Below, piece after piece: positions 43,106 to 53,054 of a stretch of DNA of 64,000 nt (within the stretch, counting starts at the first letter, position 1; each line of letters begins with the position of its first letter). This stretch comes from Methylovirgula sp. (GTDB lineage: Bacteria; Pseudomonadota; Alphaproteobacteria; Rhizobiales; Beijerinckiaceae). Location: contig NZ_JBBCGP010000001.1 of NCBI RefSeq assembly GCF_037200945.1, positions 3,160,501-3,224,500 of the forward strand, in the 5' to 3' direction. Position numbers and translations under genes: made by a program. Under the pieces are notes generated by a model that saw nothing but the letters and a program-made list of their open reading frames with translations, was not told the DNA's origin and searched no databases.

Positions 43106-43748
43106 TGAAGCCTCCTTTGCATTGCTTTTGCAAACTCGATGAGACATCCGGCTTAGATGGATGTCTCCCGCGTTTGCGACACTTAGAGTCTTTCTGAATT
43201 TGAAAGAATCTAGTTCATCGCTGCCGTTTCAAAGGCCGCATCTTCGTCATCGGCGGCGACAAAAAACCAATGACGGTCGAACTCGGCAAACTCGTGACGG
43301 TAACGCGATTCTTTCGTGTTACCGCCTCACGGCGTTGTGCGTTGTCATCCAAATGCAATATTAAAAATTGGCCATGCTGGAATGAGCACTCTCAGAGTTT
43401 GAGATGGGCTCGCTCACAACGAACATTTGAAGTGAGCAGCGAGTATCGGCACAGCACGCGAAGAATGCGCCAAACTTCGTCGTTGTCGAGTCAAACTTTG
43501 CTTATGGGGAAGAATTTTTGAACGGCTTTGTGTGCGCCGCGATGTAATGATAATGATCTCCCAAGAACCAGCGCGAAATTGCACTAAATGTTTATGTCTT
43601 GTCTGGAGCGATTATCATCTTGACAGATCGCGGTCGCACAATTCGAACAGGCAGCCAAGCCGAGCGCAAATACCCCAACTCGCAGACGTCCATCGGGTTC
43701 CGGTTTGCGAAAAATATTTTCCATTCGGCTTAAAACGGCAGCGACGCA
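43106..43748. other. 643-bp gene-poor, AT-richer region
   Basis: No convincing gene on either strand; the frames at 43161-43783 are short, Arg/Ser-rich and lack ribosome sites. It includes an imperfect hairpin at 43294-43330 (GTGACGGTAAC paired with GTTACCG plus CTCAC). It lies upstream of the class II aldolase gene, so part is likely promoter; a small RNA cannot be excluded. Confidence 0.5.
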
Positions 43749-44471
43749 ATGACGGAAGCCAAACTTCGCCACGCTCTGGTTGAGGCCTCTCGTGATCTGG
43801 AAAAACTCCAAATCAATCAGGGCACGTCCGGCAACCTATCTGTCCGATCCGGCGACGCGATGCTCATCACGCCAAGCGGCATCCCCTACGACCGTTTGAC
43901 ACCCGAAATGGTCGCCCTCATGCCGCTTTCGGCAAACGATGGCGCCTGGCGAGGCCCGCAAAAGCCTTCGAGCGAATGGCGTATGCATCTCGATATTCTT
44001 CGTGCCCGTCCCGATGACGGTGCCGTGATCCACACACATTCGGTCTACGCGACAGCGCTTTCGATGTTGCGCGAAGAAATTCCCGCGGCGCATTATATGG
44101 TTGCCGCCTTTGGCGGTCCCAATGTGCGGTGCACACCTTATGCGCCTTATGGCACACAGGAGCTGTCCGATCTCGTCATCGAAGGATTGCGTGATCGCCA
44201 CGGCGTTTTGCTTGGTCAGCACGGCATGGTCGTGACCGGGCGCGATCTTGGCCAGGCGATGTGGCGTGCGGTCGAACTTGAAACATTGGCGAAAATGTAC
44301 GTGATCGCCCGCAGCGTCGGCCGGCCGCACATCCTGCCCGATGAGGAGATTGCGATCACGGTCGAGCGCTTCAAGTCCTACGGCTATCAGTCCGATGTTG
44401 TCGCGGCGCTCGTTGCAGCGCCGCGGGCGGTGCCGACGAAAAAATCCGCCAGCAAACAGAAGAAGCTCTAA
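43749..44471 (+). CDS. Class II aldolase/adducin-family protein
   Basis: 240 residues. Zinc-dependent aldolase or epimerase fold (fuculose-phosphate aldolase, ribulose-phosphate epimerase). The zinc ligands are likely His in AVIHTHSVYATAL (HxH) and GQHGMVVTG; EEIPAAHYMVAAFG is a family block. The N-terminal INQGTSGNLSVRSGDAMLITPSG is the phosphate-binding part. Substrate not evident. The Lys-rich tail (TKKSASKQKK) is an unusual C-terminus. Ends one base from convergent gloA. Confidence 0.9.
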   Translation: MTEAKLRHALVEASRDLEKLQINQGTSGNLSVRSGDAMLITPSGIPYDRLTPEMVALMPLSANDGAWRGPQKPSSEWRMHLDILRARPDDGAVIHTHSVYATALSMLREEIPAAHYMVAAFGGPNVRCTPYAPYGTQELSDLVIEGLRDRHGVLLGQHGMVVTGRDLGQAMWRAVELETLAKMYVIARSVGRPHILPDEEIAITVERFKSYGYQSDVVAALVAAPRAVPTKKSASKQKKL

Positions 44472-44472
44472 T

Positions 44473-44913
44473 CTACCAGACGCCCGTGTTGGACATGGAC
44501 TGCCACGGCTCTTGTGCGGGCTTCGCGCCGCCTTTTTGCAAGAGTTCGATCGAGATATCATCCGGTGAACGGATAAAGGCCATGTATCCGTCGCGCGGCG
44601 GCCGATTGATCGTCACGCCCGCTTTCTGCAATTTTTCGCAGGTCGCATAGATATCATCGACCGCAAACGCGAGATGGCCAAAATTGCGTCCGCCTGTGTA
44701 AGTTTCCGGATCCCAATTATAGGTGAGTTCGATGAGCGGCCGCTTGGTTGCCTTGGCCGCCTCCGCGTCGTCGGGTGCGGCGAGATAGACCAGAGTGAAG
44801 CGGCCTTTCTCGTTAACGATGCGGTTCATTTCGACAAGGCCGAACTTGCCGCAATAAAAATCGAGAGACTGGTCGAGGTCCGTGACACGAACCATGGTGT
44901 GGAGATATTCCAT
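44473..44913 (-). CDS. gloA: Lactoylglutathione lyase (glyoxalase I)
   Basis: Converts the hemithioacetal of methylglyoxal and glutathione to lactoylglutathione. 146 residues, usual length. Four metal ligands are in place: His5 in MEYLHTMVRV, Glu in LIELTYNW, His in FGHLAFAVDDI and Glu in ISIELLQKG. The start MEYLHTMVRVTDLDQSL is typical. Monomer length suggests a dimeric nickel or zinc enzyme. Confidence 0.94.
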   Translation of the reverse strand: MEYLHTMVRVTDLDQSLDFYCGKFGLVEMNRIVNEKGRFTLVYLAAPDDAEAAKATKRPLIELTYNWDPETYTGGRNFGHLAFAVDDIYATCEKLQKAGVTINRPPRDGYMAFIRSPDDISIELLQKGGAKPAQEPWQSMSNTGVW

Positions 44914-45137
44914 TTGCGCACCTGCTGATGGCTGGAAGCCTTGCCGTTCGCGGGTCGAGGCTGCTAGAACCCGCCCGCCGCCGCGGCTTTATCTCTCATT
45001 AGGCGCCGGACGCGCAATGGATCAGGCTCAACGCATCAAGGAAAGAGCTGCGCCTGCCCCTATCGCGGCTAGCGTGCCGCTCGCGGTCGCCGAATATGCC
45101 GCCATCAGAGATGAAATAGCTTTCGCGGAAGACGCTC

Positions 45138-46508
45138 GTGATCGAAAATAACGACATAAAAGAGCGGGCCGCCCTCGTTTCAGTTGGCGTGAAAACTCTT
45201 CTTGCCGTCGGCAAGCTTGTCGCCGGCCTTATGTCAGGCTCGCTTGCCTTGCTGTCGGAAGCTGCCAACAACATTGGCGATATCGCCATCGTTTGTTTCA
45301 GCTTCGTCGCCATTCGCATTGCGAACAAGCCGGCTGACGACACGCACCATTATGGGCATGCGAAGGTCGAGACGCTCGCAGCTTTGGCCCAGACGGGATT
45401 TTTGCTGGGGCTGGCGGTCTATATTTTCGCGACCGCCGTCAATCGGCTCATGACTGGATACGTCAATGTCGTTCCTGGCACCTTAGCCTTCGGGGTTCTG
45501 ATCGTCTCGATTATCGTCGATATTTCGCGTTGGTACTCACTTAACAAGATCGCCAAAGAGACCAGAAGCGAGGCCCTTGCGGCCGACGCTCTGAATTTCG
45601 CAAGTGACATCGTCGCGTCGACGTTTGCTCTGCTTGGACTTCTTGCCGTGCATTTCGGTTTTTGGCAGGGCGATTCGATCGGCGCCCTTGGGGTCGCCGT
45701 GTTTATCGGTATCGCCGGTTTCAATCTTGCCAGACGCACCATAAATGCCTTGACCGATGCCGCGCCGCCCGGCCTCACCGAAAGTATCAGCGCGGCGGCG
45801 CTGCGCGTCCCCGGCGTCATCGGTGTCGACAGCCTGCGGCTGCGTCCGGTCGGCGCCAACGTGCTCGGCGATATTGCAATCCGCGTGCCCCGCACATTGC
45901 CGCAGGACGGCGTGACGGCCATCAAGGGTAATGTCAGCGCCGCCATCGCCGCAACGCATCCTGATGTGGAATTGACGGTTGAAACAACGCCGGTCGCGCT
46001 CGACGACGAGAGCGTTGTCGAACGGCTGCTGCTCATCGCGGCGAAACGGCATGTCGCCATCCATCACGTCATCGTCCAGCAGGTCTGCGGCAAGATCGCC
46101 CTATCCTGCGACATAGAAGTCGATGGCACGATGCCACTCGGCCAGGCGCATAGCATCGCCTCAGGCCTGGAGGCCGAGGCTCGCAAGGAGCTAGGTTCGG
46201 ACGTCGAGATCGATACGCATATAGAACCGCTCGAGCCACACGAACTCGCCGGCGAAGATGCACCGGAAGACACACGCGACGCGATTGCCGCTGCACTGTC
46301 TGCCGCGGCGAGCGGCGGCATCGAAGATATTCACAACGTCCGGGCTCGCAAGACGGCATCAGGGCTCGTCGTGAACTATCATTGCCGCGCCGATCCGCGT
46401 ACCAGCGTCGCCGTGGTTCACCAGGCAGTCGATGCGCTCGAACATAAAGTGCGCGAAGAATTTCCGGCGATCGCGCGGCTCGTTGGCCACGCCGAACCTT
46501 TGCGCTAA
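45138..46508 (+). CDS. Cation diffusion facilitator with three C-terminal domains
   Basis: 456 residues, GTG start with GGAAG 6 bases upstream. About six membrane helices (residues 12-205) of the CDF family, which exports divalent metals in exchange for protons. The metal site is Asn44-x3-Asp48 and Asn153-x3-Asp157, unlike the His/Asp of zinc types, so Mn or Fe are possible. The cytosolic part is about 245 residues, and appears to be three tandem copies of the usual CDF C-terminal dimerisation fold (212-287, 288-366, 378-456). Family members are usually about 300 residues. Confidence 0.88.
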   Translation: MIENNDIKERAALVSVGVKTLLAVGKLVAGLMSGSLALLSEAANNIGDIAIVCFSFVAIRIANKPADDTHHYGHAKVETLAALAQTGFLLGLAVYIFATAVNRLMTGYVNVVPGTLAFGVLIVSIIVDISRWYSLNKIAKETRSEALAADALNFASDIVASTFALLGLLAVHFGFWQGDSIGALGVAVFIGIAGFNLARRTINALTDAAPPGLTESISAAALRVPGVIGVDSLRLRPVGANVLGDIAIRVPRTLPQDGVTAIKGNVSAAIAATHPDVELTVETTPVALDDESVVERLLLIAAKRHVAIHHVIVQQVCGKIALSCDIEVDGTMPLGQAHSIASGLEAEARKELGSDVEIDTHIEPLEPHELAGEDAPEDTRDAIAAALSAAASGGIEDIHNVRARKTASGLVVNYHCRADPRTSVAVVHQAVDALEHKVREEFPAIARLVGHAEPLR

Positions 46509-46514
46509 GACCGC

Positions 46515-47801
46515 ATGTTCCTTTCCCTCCTCCGCAGCCAGCGATTTGCGGGCCTGTTCTGGTGCCAGTTCCTTTCGGCCTTCAACGACAATTTCGTTCG
46601 CAATCTTCTGGCGACGCTGATCCTGTTCAGGCTCGGCCGAGAGAATGCCGGCGCGCTGATCACGCTGGCTATCGGTGTTTTCATCCTGCCATCGGTATTC
46701 CTCTCGGGACTCGCCGGTGAGTTAGCGGACGCTCATGATAAGGCGCTGGTCGCACGTCGACTGAAGATCGGCGAGATCTTCGTGCAGGCCATCGCGGCGG
46801 CGGGCGTGTGGTTTGGCTCGTTGCCGCTTCTTTATGTTGCGCTCTGCGGACTCGGAACAATCGCGGCCCTCTTCGGGCCGGTGAAATACGGGTTTCTGCC
46901 AGAGAATCTGGAAACGCGGGAATTGCCCGCGGGTAACGCTCTGGTCGAGGCCGCGACCTTTCTCGCGATCCTCCTTGGCCTCGTCGCCGGCGCGCTCGCG
47001 GCGGACAAAGCTCTCGCGCCGGGCCTCATCGTTGGCCAATTGATGCTTGTCGCTCTCGCGGCCTATGCGACAAGCCTTTTCATACCGCGCAAAGGCGCCG
47101 CAGCGCTGGGTTTGCCGGTCCACCGCAATATTCTGGCTTCGACAGTCGAGCTTCTTCGCGAATTACATGCTGAGCCGAAGCTCTGGCGGCCCGGGCTGGC
47201 GGTCTCGTGGTTCTGGCTGACCGGCGCCGTCGCGCTATCGCTGGTGCCGGTGGCGGTCCGTAACGCGACCAGCGGCGGCATCGCGGTCGAAGCCGCGATC
47301 AGCGGCTTCTTCGCCTTTGGCATCGGCGCGGGATCGATCGCGGCGGCGCTGCTCGCAAGAGGCCGCATCAGTCTTGCACCGGCGCCCGCAGCCGCCATCG
47401 GCATGGCCGTCTTTCTCCTCGCCTTGGCTTTGTCCACGCGCGGCATCCCTGCCCCGCACGCCAGCGATGCAAGTCTCGGTAGCTTTTTCGCAACCGCACG
47501 AGGCCTGATGATCGCTGTGGAAGTTTTTGGCTTGGCGGCGGCAGGTGGTCTCTTTGTCGTGCCGTTGTTCTCCGCGATCCAGGCGCGCGCGGCGCCAGAT
47601 AAACGCGCGCGCACGGTCGCGGCGGTGAACATTCAGAACGCCTTGTTCATGGTCGCGGGCTCGCTTTTGACCGCATGGCTGCAAAGCCGTTTCTTTAGCC
47701 TCGGCGAGCCTGCGCTGCTGGCGTTTCTTGGTCTCGGCAATGTCGCGGCCGCCATCTATATCCGCCGCGCCATCATCGGCGCCGAGGCAAAATCTGGTTG
47801 A
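46515..47801 (+). CDS. MFS transporter, LplT-like
   Basis: 428 residues with about 12 membrane helices. The opening LLRSQRFAGLFWCQFLSAFNDNFVRNLLATLIL and the GPVKYGFLPENLETRELPAGNAL segment are typical of the lysophospholipid transporter LplT family. LplT flips lysophospholipids for reacylation; in many bacteria it is fused to an acyltransferase, absent here. It begins 6 bp after the CDF stop, so the two may be cotranscribed. Confidence 0.85.
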   Translation: MFLSLLRSQRFAGLFWCQFLSAFNDNFVRNLLATLILFRLGRENAGALITLAIGVFILPSVFLSGLAGELADAHDKALVARRLKIGEIFVQAIAAAGVWFGSLPLLYVALCGLGTIAALFGPVKYGFLPENLETRELPAGNALVEAATFLAILLGLVAGALAADKALAPGLIVGQLMLVALAAYATSLFIPRKGAAALGLPVHRNILASTVELLRELHAEPKLWRPGLAVSWFWLTGAVALSLVPVAVRNATSGGIAVEAAISGFFAFGIGAGSIAAALLARGRISLAPAPAAAIGMAVFLLALALSTRGIPAPHASDASLGSFFATARGLMIAVEVFGLAAAGGLFVVPLFSAIQARAAPDKRARTVAAVNIQNALFMVAGSLLTAWLQSRFFSLGEPALLAFLGLGNVAAAIYIRRAIIGAEAKSG

Positions 47802-47879
47802 CCGTCGCACGTTTGCGCCCCGCATCGGAATCTCTATGATCCTCACAACGTTGAGATTCCGTCCCGCTGCGAGGCCCAG

Positions 47880-50537
47880 ATGCGTACCGATGTCGCCCAA
47901 CCGATCCGCCTCGCGGACTATCGCGCACCGGACTATCTGATCGACCGCGTAGACCTCGACATTCGGCTTGACCAGCACGCAACGCGCGTCGTCTCCCGGC
48001 TCAGCATAAGGCCCAATCCGAAGGGCAACGCGGGTGCGGATCTCGTGCTCGACGGTGACGGGTTGAAGATCAAGCGTTTGGTGCTCGACGGCGCCGGTCT
48101 CGACACCAATGCCAATTTCGTGACGCCCGACCGGCTGACCATCGCGTCGCCGCCGGACGAGCCGTTCACGCTCGAGATCGAGACCGAGCTAAACCCTTCC
48201 GCCAATACGCAGCTCATGGGGCTTTATCGCACCGGGTTGGCCTATTGCAGCCAGTGCGAGGCGGAGGGCTTTCGCCGTATCACCTATTTCCTCGACCGGC
48301 CCGACGTGCTGAGCGTCTATTCGGTGCGGCTTGAGGCTGAAATAAGCGAGGCGCCGGTGTTGCTCTCGAACGGCAACATGACCGCCGCGAGCGCGATCGA
48401 AGGCACGACGCGCCATTTTGCCGTTTGGCACGACCCGTTTCCCAAGCCCTGCTACCTCTTTGCGGCGGTGGGCGGCGATCTCGGCGCGATCCACGACACA
48501 TTCGTCACGGCGTCTGGCCGCGAAGTGAAACTCGGCATCTACGTCGAGCACGGCAAGGAAGCCAGCGCCACCTATGCGATGGACGCGCTGAAACGCTCGA
48601 TGCGCTGGGACGAGGAAGCATTCGGCCGCGAATATGATCTCGACGTCTTCAATATCGTCGCGGTGTCCGACTTCAACATGGGCGCGATGGAGAACAAAGG
48701 CCTCAACGTCTTCAACGATAAATACGTCCTGGCCTCGCCCGAGACCGCGACCGACGGCGATTATGCGCAGATCGAAGCCGTCATCGCCCACGAATATTTC
48801 CATAACTGGACCGGCAACCGGATCACCTGCCGCGACTGGTTTCAGCTTTGTCTGAAAGAAGGCCTCACGGTCTTCCGCGACCATGAATTCTCGGCCGACA
48901 TGCGCTCGCGCGCGGTGCGCCGCATCGCCGATGTACGAACCTTGCGGGCGCAGCAATTCCCCGAGGATGCTGGCCCGCTCGCGCATAACGTCCGGCCCGA
49001 AACCTATTATGAGATCAATAATTTCTACACGGCGACGGTTTACGAAAAGGGTGCCGAAATCATCCGCATGTTGAAGGTGTTGATCGGCGCGGAAAAGTTT
49101 CGCGCCGGGATGGACCTATACTTTGCGCGTTATGATGGGACGGCGGCGACGGTCGAACAGTTCATTGCCTGTTTCGCCGAAGTTTCAGGCCGCGATCTGA
49201 CGCAGTTCTTCCGTTGGTACACGCAGGCCGGTACGCCGCTCGTCGAAGTGGCCGCCAATTACGATCCAGCGACGCAGGCGTTGACCCTCGATCTCGCGCA
49301 AAGCAGCAAGCCGACGCCGGGCCAAGACCAAAAGCTGCCGTTCGTCATCCCGATCGAACTTGGCCTCTTGAGCCGTGACGGTAAAATCTTCGACCTCGTG
49401 ACGGGGCCGCAAGACGGGGCGAGCGCCGATGAACTTGTCGGAGGCTTGATCGAACTGACGACGCCGCAGCGGCGTGTTGTTTTCCACGCGCTGTCGGAAC
49501 AGCCTGTCGTCTCGTTGCTGCGCGGCTTTTCCGCGCCGGTGAGCCTCGCCTATGCCGCAAGCGAAGAAGACCTCATCGCGCAGACGGCGCATGACGGCGA
49601 CAGCTTCAACCGCTGGCAGGCTTCGCAGACCTATGCGACACGGCTGCTTCTGCGCTCAGTCGAGCAGGTTCGCGCTGGGGATGGACCGGTCTCGGACGCG
49701 CGTTTCATTGAAGCCTTGCGCCATGTTCTGAAGACGAGCGCTGCCGACCCTGCGTTCGCCGCGCAAGTCGTGACGTTGCCGGGCGAGGCCGACATTGCCC
49801 GCGAGATCGGCAACCACGTCGACCCCGATGCGATCTTCGTGGCGCGAAAAGCGTTGCGCCAAGCGATCGGTAGCAGCCTCACCGCGGAACTCCGCGCGAT
49901 CTATGATTCTCTCGCCGATGACGGCGCCTATTCGCCCGATTCGGCCGCAGCCGGGCGCCGCGCTTTGCGCAATGCAGCACTCGATCTTTACGCAGCCGCA
50001 AATCCCGAGGGGGTTACGCTCGCCGAAACACAGTTCGCACGCGCACGCTTCATGACCGACAAAATCACCGCGCTCAACATCATGGCGCTCCAACCCGGCG
50101 CAGCGCGTGAAGCGGCCCTGCAAGCCTATTACGAGACTTACCGGAACGAGCCGCTCGCCATCGACAAGTGGTTCGCCTTGCAAGCGGCCATCCCTGAATC
50201 CGGCACACTCGCCCGCGTCAAAAATCTGATGCAGCATCCCGGCTTTTCGATCGGAAATCCCAATCGCACCCGTGCCTTAATCGGCGCCTTCGCGGCTGGT
50301 AATCAGACGCAATTCAATGCGCCGGATGGCAGCGGCTACGAGTTCGTGACGTCGATAGTCTTGCAGCTCGATGAGAAAAATCCGCAGGTCGCGGCGCGGC
50401 TTCTGGGGGCTTTCAAAAGCTGGCGGGCGCTTGAGGCGCATCGGCGTTTACTGGCGGAAAATGCGTTGCGTCGCGTTGCATCACACGGGCGTCTGTCGGC
50501 AGACGTCAAGGATATCGTCGAGCGCTCGCTCGCCTGA
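47880..50537 (+). CDS. pepN: Aminopeptidase N
   Basis: M1-family zinc metallopeptidase that removes N-terminal residues from peptides, cytosolic. 885 residues. The zinc site is HEYFH (His304, Glu305, His308) with Glu327 in LKEGLTVF; GAMENKGLNVFN is the exopeptidase motif that binds the substrate N-terminus. The C-terminal helical domain continues to the end (ENALRRVASHGRL). Complete, with no frameshift. Confidence 0.96.
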   Translation: MRTDVAQPIRLADYRAPDYLIDRVDLDIRLDQHATRVVSRLSIRPNPKGNAGADLVLDGDGLKIKRLVLDGAGLDTNANFVTPDRLTIASPPDEPFTLEIETELNPSANTQLMGLYRTGLAYCSQCEAEGFRRITYFLDRPDVLSVYSVRLEAEISEAPVLLSNGNMTAASAIEGTTRHFAVWHDPFPKPCYLFAAVGGDLGAIHDTFVTASGREVKLGIYVEHGKEASATYAMDALKRSMRWDEEAFGREYDLDVFNIVAVSDFNMGAMENKGLNVFNDKYVLASPETATDGDYAQIEAVIAHEYFHNWTGNRITCRDWFQLCLKEGLTVFRDHEFSADMRSRAVRRIADVRTLRAQQFPEDAGPLAHNVRPETYYEINNFYTATVYEKGAEIIRMLKVLIGAEKFRAGMDLYFARYDGTAATVEQFIACFAEVSGRDLTQFFRWYTQAGTPLVEVAANYDPATQALTLDLAQSSKPTPGQDQKLPFVIPIELGLLSRDGKIFDLVTGPQDGASADELVGGLIELTTPQRRVVFHALSEQPVVSLLRGFSAPVSLAYAASEEDLIAQTAHDGDSFNRWQASQTYATRLLLRSVEQVRAGDGPVSDARFIEALRHVLKTSAADPAFAAQVVTLPGEADIAREIGNHVDPDAIFVARKALRQAIGSSLTAELRAIYDSLADDGAYSPDSAAAGRRALRNAALDLYAAANPEGVTLAETQFARARFMTDKITALNIMALQPGAAREAALQAYYETYRNEPLAIDKWFALQAAIPESGTLARVKNLMQHPGFSIGNPNRTRALIGAFAAGNQTQFNAPDGSGYEFVTSIVLQLDEKNPQVAARLLGAFKSWRALEAHRRLLAENALRRVASHGRLSADVKDIVERSLA

Positions 50538-50660
50538 CCTAATCAATTTTCTTTTCAGGATTCATTAATCTCTGGACAAATCACCGCTCTCGGATTCAGA
50601 TGTGTCGGATTCGAAGAGATGCGGCACATCGACTTCGGATCGTTTCGAGGGGGCTCCACG

Positions 50661-53054
50661 ATGATCCGTGCGGATGCAGCGGGCCTGTTGGCACGCGCTG
50701 ATCTGTCTTACGCCAGGCAGCCAAAGGCCTCTCGCCTGAAGGCCTCCGATCAAACCTATCTTCAGTTTGAGCCCTGGCTCAGATTGGCTGTTCCGGCGCT
50801 CGTCGGCCTCTTCGTCGCCGCGCTAAGCGCAACACTCATCATCATCCTTCTCGACGCGCACGACCGCGCCATCGCCGCGGCAGTAGATGATCTCGAACTC
50901 GTCGCCGCCGCGACGGCGAACGACCTCGTCGGTCTCGCCAAAGCGTCGGATCGCGATCCCAGTGTGGCGTTGCTACACGCCCTCCCCGCCCGTGCCCTCA
51001 TGCGCGGCCGCCGCATCTTCATCAGCAATAACAAGGGCAACATTGTCGCGGCACTGCCGAAGGCGCTTCACCATGGCGGCGCACTGGCCGATTGTCTCGG
51101 CAGCGGACGGTTGTTGACGAGTCTGGCCGAACGCGGCGGTGTTCTGCGCGTCCGTCTTGATGACGGCACGGATGCCCTGGCGATTGTGCGGACTTTGCGA
51201 GCGCCGTACGGTCAGATTGCCTTCGTGCATCCGATCAGCGCCGTGCTGGCTGACTGGCGCGACGGCATCCTGCGGATGGCGGCGGCATTCTTGGCCACGA
51301 TCGTTGTGCTTCTGTCCGTCGCTGTGGCGTACTTTTGGCAAGCGGCGCGGGCGCGTAAGGCCGATATTTTCTGCAACCGCATTCGCGACAGGATCGATAC
51401 CGCCCTCAATCGCGGCCGCTGCGGACTTTGGGATTGGGATCTCGCCCGCGGCCATGTCTATTGGTCGGATTCGATGTACGACATGCTTGGCCTGAAGCCG
51501 GAGCGGGCCTTTCTTTCCTTTGGCGAGATCAATGCGCTGGTTCATCCGCACGACGGCGATCTCGCCCATGTCGCTGAAATGCTCGCGGACTCACAGGCCA
51601 AAGCCATCGATCATTCGTTCCGGATGCGACACGCCAAGGGCCATTGGATCTGGCTGCGGGCGCGCGCCGAAATCGTACGTGAGGGGCCAGGCGAAGCCGC
51701 GCATCTCGTCGGCATCGCCGTCGATACATCAGAGCAAAAGATTCTCGCCGAACGGACAGCCACGGCAAATATGCGGCTGCGGGATGCACTGGAAACCGTC
51801 TCCGAAGCCTTTGTTCTTTGGGACAGAGAAAATCGGCTGGTCATGTGCAATTCCAAGTTCCAGCGATTTCACAATCTTCCCGACACCGCCGTCATCAGCG
51901 GGCAGCCTTATCAACAGGTGATGGCGCAAGGAACGTCGCCGCTGGTTCAATCGCAATTCGCCCTCGGCGAACGACCCTCTATCGGCGCGCGGACTTACGA
52001 AGCGCAACTCGGTGACGGCCGGTGGCTGCAGATCGATGAACGCCGCACCAAGGATGGCGGCTACGTTTCGATCGGCACCGACATCACCGCCCTCAAGCGG
52101 CACGAAAGCCAATTGCTCGACTCCGAGCGGCGCCTCACCGCAACGGTCGCGGATTTGCACAAGTCACGTCAGACGCTCGAGCATCAGGCGCAGCAGCTTG
52201 CAGAACTTGCCGAGAAATATCTCGAACAAAAAGCCGAGGCCGAATCCGCAAGCCGAGCGAAATCCGAGTTTCTTGCCAACATGAGCCACGAACTGCGTAC
52301 GCCGCTTAATGCGATCATCGGGTTCTCGGACATGATGATCGGCGAAGTCTTCGGCGCCCTGCCCGCGCGCTATCTCGATTATTCCAAGGATATCCAAAGC
52401 AGCGGTCAGCAATTGCTGGCACTGATTTCAGATGTGCTTGAAATGTCGCGGCTCGATGCCGGGCGTGTCAAATTGCAGAAAGCCGAGGTCGCAATCGGCA
52501 CGATCGTGTCCGCCGCGCTGCAAGGCATCGAAGCGGCAGCACGCGAGAAGTCGATTGCGCTGACAAGCCAGATCGCGGCCACCGCCAGACTTCATGCCGA
52601 TTCCGCGGCCCTCGAACGGGTTATCGCCGCGCTCTTGCATAACGCGGTGAAATTCACGCCCGAACATGGGAGCGTGAATATTCGCGCGCGTCACGTCAAT
52701 GGCGCTTTGAATGTCTATGTCGAGGACAACGGGGTGGGTATAGCGCCGGCGGCTTTGGAAAGGCTTGGCCGGCCGTTCGAGCAATGGAATGCACCGCTCG
52801 CCAACGGCATGAAGGGCGCGGGCCTCGGTCTCGCCATCGCCCGCTCGCTCGTCGCGTTGCATGGCGGGTCGATCCGCATCCGCTCGACTCCGGGCCACGG
52901 CACGATCGTGCAGGTCCATCTTCCCATCGAAAAACCCGCCTTCGCTGTCGCGTCCAAGCCGGCGGCCCGGCGCCCGCTGACCAGCGTCCAGCCGCATGTG
53001 GCTGGGCGCGCAATATCGCGGCCAGAAATACAAGTCAGCCGACGACCGTATTGA
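50661..53054 (+). CDS. PAS-domain sensor histidine kinase
   Basis: 797 residues from ATG 50661, preceded by GAGGGGG. Hydrophobic helix at about 35-60 and another at about 208-230, flanking an extracytoplasmic domain. PAS domains follow: CGLWDWDLARGHVYWSDSMY and a second with LRDALETVSEAFVLWD, then a coiled coil. The H-box is NMSHELRTPLNAIIGFSDMM with His543; ATPase motifs are LLHNAVKFTPEHG, VEDNGVGIAPAA and GAGLGLAIARSLVALHGG. Its DHp segment resembles that of the 26.5-kb kinase. No adjacent response regulator; the 3' end overlaps glnE by 20 bp. Confidence 0.92.
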   Translation: MIRADAAGLLARADLSYARQPKASRLKASDQTYLQFEPWLRLAVPALVGLFVAALSATLIIILLDAHDRAIAAAVDDLELVAAATANDLVGLAKASDRDPSVALLHALPARALMRGRRIFISNNKGNIVAALPKALHHGGALADCLGSGRLLTSLAERGGVLRVRLDDGTDALAIVRTLRAPYGQIAFVHPISAVLADWRDGILRMAAAFLATIVVLLSVAVAYFWQAARARKADIFCNRIRDRIDTALNRGRCGLWDWDLARGHVYWSDSMYDMLGLKPERAFLSFGEINALVHPHDGDLAHVAEMLADSQAKAIDHSFRMRHAKGHWIWLRARAEIVREGPGEAAHLVGIAVDTSEQKILAERTATANMRLRDALETVSEAFVLWDRENRLVMCNSKFQRFHNLPDTAVISGQPYQQVMAQGTSPLVQSQFALGERPSIGARTYEAQLGDGRWLQIDERRTKDGGYVSIGTDITALKRHESQLLDSERRLTATVADLHKSRQTLEHQAQQLAELAEKYLEQKAEAESASRAKSEFLANMSHELRTPLNAIIGFSDMMIGEVFGALPARYLDYSKDIQSSGQQLLALISDVLEMSRLDAGRVKLQKAEVAIGTIVSAALQGIEAAAREKSIALTSQIAATARLHADSAALERVIAALLHNAVKFTPEHGSVNIRARHVNGALNVYVEDNGVGIAPAALERLGRPFEQWNAPLANGMKGAGLGLAIARSLVALHGGSIRIRSTPGHGTIVQVHLPIEKPAFAVASKPAARRPLTSVQPHVAGRAISRPEIQVSRRPY

